NCBI GenBank assembly: GCA_023440975.1
Contig: JAEZRD010000093.1
Coordinates: 1 to 27,306, forward strand
Source of the DNA: Methanobacteriota archaeon
Lineage (GTDB): Archaea; Methanobacteriota; Methanobacteria; Methanobacteriales; Methanobacteriaceae
Direction: 5' to 3'
Length of the DNA stretch: 27,306 nt
A program made the position numbers and the translations under genes. The notes under the pieces were generated by a model, which was not told where the DNA came from, did not search any database, and saw only the letters and a list, made by a program, of their open reading frames with translations. Each line of letters starts with the position of its first letter. Within the stretch, counting starts at the first letter, position 1. Positions 25,134 to 27,306 of this stretch are shown piece by piece.

Positions 25134-26177
25134 TTGAAAATTGATGAAGAATGTTTACTAAATAAAATTCAACAGATAAGAGAAGACATTGGTCATGATA
25201 AAATCGATATCAATATCCATGAAATTATTTATAAAGAAGATATTGATGAGTTATGGATTATAACAACTGATAGGCCAGATAAATCTGCTATTATTGGAAA
25301 AGGTGGTTGGGTTGTTGGTAAACTACGAGAAGAGCTTGGTATAGGTAAGATTCATGTTGAGAGTTATATGGATTTTTTAACAAAGAAATATAGGATGGAA
25401 CTATCTTTAAATACATTAAATAAGTTTTTAAATGATAATCCTGATTTTGAAATTCCATTAAGTAATCTTATAAATCTTGTTTCATCTAAGATTGATGATA
25501 TTTATAGTTTTTCACTTGATTCATATTTTAAAGAGCATGATTTTGTTGAAAGTTCTAATCATGCTGCTGTTGTTGCTTTATCTGGTGGAGCAGATAGTTG
25601 TTTTTCATTAGTAGTTGCTAAGTACTTAGGTTTTAATCCTATTGCTGTATCAGTTGATCCAGGAACAATTGTTTTACCTAAGCAGTTTAAGGAAAACATT
25701 GACAGTATTTGTAAAGATTTAAATGTTCCTCAGGTTTATATTCCTGTTGAATATGGTGAAATTATTAGTGAATCATTAAATGGGCGTTTCCATCCTTGTG
25801 GTAGATGTTCTAAGGTTATTGAGAGTACTGTTTTAGATTTTAGTTTGAATAATAATATTCCTATTGTTATTTTTGGGGATATGTTATCTACTGGAAGTCA
25901 ATGCATTACAAAACAGTATGTAAATAATGAGGAGATTACTCGTTTAAATTTACCTGCATGTATATCATCTACTAAAATGGAGCATAAGAGTTTAAATAAA
26001 AATTATAACCTTAAAGAAATTGATGGTTTTGGTTGCCCTCTCCTATATGAAGTTCATAAAAAACATCCACATATGAAAAAATATAGTATACAAAGAATTT
26101 TACGTGAAACACGTTCTGGTGCACTTGAACCTGGCGAAGCATTATCTTTAATTTGGAGCTTTTATAGAACCGAATAA
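25134..26177 (+). CDS. PP-loop ATPase with N-terminal KH domain
   Basis: 347 residues from TTG 25134, with GGTGA 6 bases upstream. Residues 1-95 contain a KH RNA-binding domain with the GKGG loop at 55-58 (SAIIGKGGWVVGKLREELG). Residues 143-347 are a PP-loop adenylating domain: ALSGGADSC (148-156), CGRC (222-225), FGDMLSTG (247-254), C301 in FGCPL. PP-loop enzymes activate a carbonyl or tRNA base with ATP, commonly to add sulfur (ThiI, TtuA/Ncs6, TilS families). The paired cysteines could hold an Fe-S cluster or carry sulfur. The KH-PP-loop combination suggests RNA modification, but the target is unknown. Followed by a small zinc-ribbon gene. Confidence 0.85.
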   Translation: MKIDEECLLNKIQQIREDIGHDKIDINIHEIIYKEDIDELWIITTDRPDKSAIIGKGGWVVGKLREELGIGKIHVESYMDFLTKKYRMELSLNTLNKFLNDNPDFEIPLSNLINLVSSKIDDIYSFSLDSYFKEHDFVESSNHAAVVALSGGADSCFSLVVAKYLGFNPIAVSVDPGTIVLPKQFKENIDSICKDLNVPQVYIPVEYGEIISESLNGRFHPCGRCSKVIESTVLDFSLNNNIPIVIFGDMLSTGSQCITKQYVNNEEITRLNLPACISSTKMEHKSLNKNYNLKEIDGFGCPLLYEVHKKHPHMKKYSIQRILRETRSGALEPGEALSLIWSFYRTE

Positions 26178-26243
26178 AATTTTAATCAAAAGAAACATAA
26201 TAATTAATTAATTCCTCAAAAAAAAATTATGCAGGTGAATTTA

Positions 26244-26549
26244 ATGAAAAAGAAAATTTGTCCAAGATGCGGATCTGAAAATGTTAAATGGATAATTCCT
26301 CAAGTCTGGTCCCAATGGTTATGTTATAATTGTGATTATACTGGTCCTGTTATAGAAGCAGATGATGAATTACAAAAAGAGATTCAAGAAAATTGGACTG
26401 AAAATAAAGATGAAATATTACGCGAAGAAAAAGAACACTTTGATAAAACATTTGAGGATGAAAGTGAATTTGATGGCGTTGATTCTGAAGATTTAACTGA
26501 AGATGAATTAAATGAAAAATTAGATAAATTATTTGAAGAAAATAAATAA
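26244..26549 (+). CDS. small acidic zinc-ribbon protein
   Basis: 101 residues from ATG 26244, chosen because AGGTGA lies 5 bases upstream; an in-frame ATG at 26229 lies before that site and is less likely. CPRCGS (6-11) and CYNC (27-30) make a four-cysteine zinc ribbon with a WIIPQVWSQW stretch between. The second half is very acidic and helical (EDESEFDGVDSEDLTEDELN). Such proteins are common in methanogens and have no assigned role that I can name. It may be co-transcribed with the KH/PP-loop gene 66 bases before it, which hints at RNA or nucleic-acid work, but that is only context. Confidence 0.85.
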   Translation: MKKKICPRCGSENVKWIIPQVWSQWLCYNCDYTGPVIEADDELQKEIQENWTENKDEILREEKEHFDKTFEDESEFDGVDSEDLTEDELNEKLDKLFEENK

Positions 26550-26583
26550 GAAAGAAAATTAATAAATTATTCTTTCTTTTTTT
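26548..26583. terminator. bidirectional hairpin terminator between convergent genes
   Basis: AAGAAAGAA at 26548-26556 pairs with TTCTTTCTT at 26570-26578 around a 13-base loop, followed by a T-run on the plus strand. It overlaps the zinc-ribbon stop and lies at the end of the ABC gene, so it can serve both directions. The stem is all A-T with two G-C pairs. Confidence 0.5.
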
Positions 26584-27286
26584 ATACTTTAATTTCATTA
26601 TCCATTAAAGAATCATTATTATTCTCGAGAAGTTTACCATCTAAAACTTCAATAACACGATCAGCTAATTTTGCAACATTCATATCATGAGTTACAATAA
26701 TTATTGTAACATTCTTTTCTTTATTTAAAGAGTTTAACTTCTCTAATATTTTACTACTTGTTTTAGAATCTAGAGATCCAGTTGGTTCATCTGCTAAAAC
26801 AATTGACGGGTCATTTGCCAATGATCTTGCAATAGCGATTCTTTGTCTTTCCCCTCCAGATAATTGGTTAGGTTTCATTTTTGCTTTATCTTCTAAACCA
26901 ACATCTTTAAGTAAACTTAATGCTTTTTCTCTTTGTTCTTTACTGGATAATTTTCGTGTATACATTGGAATTTCAATATTTTCCACTACAGAAAGATTCG
27001 GTATCAAATTGTGTAATTGGAATATGAATCCTACTTTTTCTGCTCGGAATTCATTTAATTTTTTATTTTTCTCTAAATCTATTCCACCGACTTTTATTGT
27101 TCCACTGTCTGGAATATCTAATGCTCCTAACATGTGTAGTAATGTTGATTTTCCACTACCTGAAGGCCCTATGATTGAAACAAATTCTCCTTCTTTAATG
27201 TTAAAACTTATACCATCTAAAGCTTTTACTTTTCCTTTTTCATAGGTTTTTATTAAGTTTTTAACTTCTACTACGTTTTCACTCAT
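26582..27286 (-). CDS. ABC transporter ATP-binding protein (MacB/LolD type)
   Basis: 234 residues with all functional motifs of an ABC ATPase: Walker A GPSGSGKST (40-48), Q-loop FIFQLHNL, signature LSGGERQRIAIARSL, Walker B IVLADEPTGSLD and switch VTHD. The TGSLD and GALDIPDSG features are typical of the MacB/LolD/FtsE-like class, which drives export or membrane-protein complexes rather than nutrient import. GGAGGT precedes the ATG at 27286. The permease partner is not in the window: downstream is a convergent gene, so it must lie upstream of 27306, or the ATPase is an orphan. Confidence 0.93.
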   Translation of the reverse strand: MSENVVEVKNLIKTYEKGKVKALDGISFNIKEGEFVSIIGPSGSGKSTLLHMLGALDIPDSGTIKVGGIDLEKNKKLNEFRAEKVGFIFQLHNLIPNLSVVENIEIPMYTRKLSSKEQREKALSLLKDVGLEDKAKMKPNQLSGGERQRIAIARSLANDPSIVLADEPTGSLDSKTSSKILEKLNSLNKEKNVTIIIVTHDMNVAKLADRVIEVLDGKLLENNNDSLMDNEIKV

Positions 27287-27306
27287 AATCTTAAACCTCC
27301 ATTTTT

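Noticed and set aside
1..27306. CRISPR array, insertion sequence or prophage
   Set aside because: No regularly spaced repeats, transposase, integrase or phage structural genes were found; the only large duplication is the kinase cluster.

Overview
The window looks like a chromosomal segment of a methanogenic archaeon of the order Methanobacteriales, most like the gut genus Methanosphaera (Methanobrevibacter is the main alternative). Reasons: very AT-rich DNA, TATA-box promoters with oligo-T terminators instead of bacterial signals, a CfbC (coenzyme F430 biosynthesis) gene, an archaeal geranylgeranyl-lipid reductase with its own ferredoxin, several archaeal-only families (DUF371, a KH/PP-loop ATPase, the methanogen radical-SAM/Cys-rich peptide pair) and a tRNA-Leu with encoded CCA. 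Genus is an inference from gene content and composition. Almost every gene is on the minus strand; only three are on plus.

Reading in the direction of transcription (right to left): 27286-26582 is an ABC transporter ATPase, convergent with two plus-strand genes, a KH/PP-loop ATPase (25134-26177) and a small zinc-ribbon protein (26244-26549). A trimeric beta-helix acyltransferase follows (24969-24364). A 55-residue 2[4Fe-4S] ferredoxin and geranylgeranyl reductase form a lipid-saturation unit (24108-22734). GalE and an unknown acidic/coiled-coil/Asn-rich protein form a pair (22539-20455). PurF (20334-18925) and a U32 protein plus CfbC (18818-16751) come next.

The middle (16636-8424) is a cluster of four paralogous membrane histidine kinases (8 predicted TM segments, PAS, HisKA_2, HATPase). 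They are two tandem copies of one ordered pair. The first member of each pair (HK4, HK2) has canonical ATP-binding boxes. The second (HK3, HK1) keeps the phospho-acceptor His but has lost the key N-box Asn and the G2 box. HK4 is split by a one-base frameshift in a T9 homopolymer. A DUF123 gene sits on the opposite strand between HK2 and HK1, and no response regulator is present in the window. DUF371 and tRNA-Leu(GAG) follow.

The left third (7598-1009) is one close-packed run of eight minus-strand genes from a TATA box near 7695 to an oligo-T terminator near 980: GalU, a coiled-coil protein, a sugar-nucleotide SDR epimerase, a family 2 glycosyltransferase, an ADP-ribosylglycohydrolase, a Cys-rich small protein, a radical SAM/SPASM peptide-modifying-type enzyme and HisG. 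It mixes surface-glycan precursor synthesis with a putative peptide-modification module. The window's left end cuts an HTH/CBS-domain regulator.

The two most promising unusual systems are the Cys-rich peptide/radical SAM module inside the glycan operon and the duplicated kinase/degenerate-kinase pairs with a phase-variation-like homopolymer. No CRISPR array, insertion sequence, rRNA or replication origin was seen. The longest gene-free stretch is about 255 bases.
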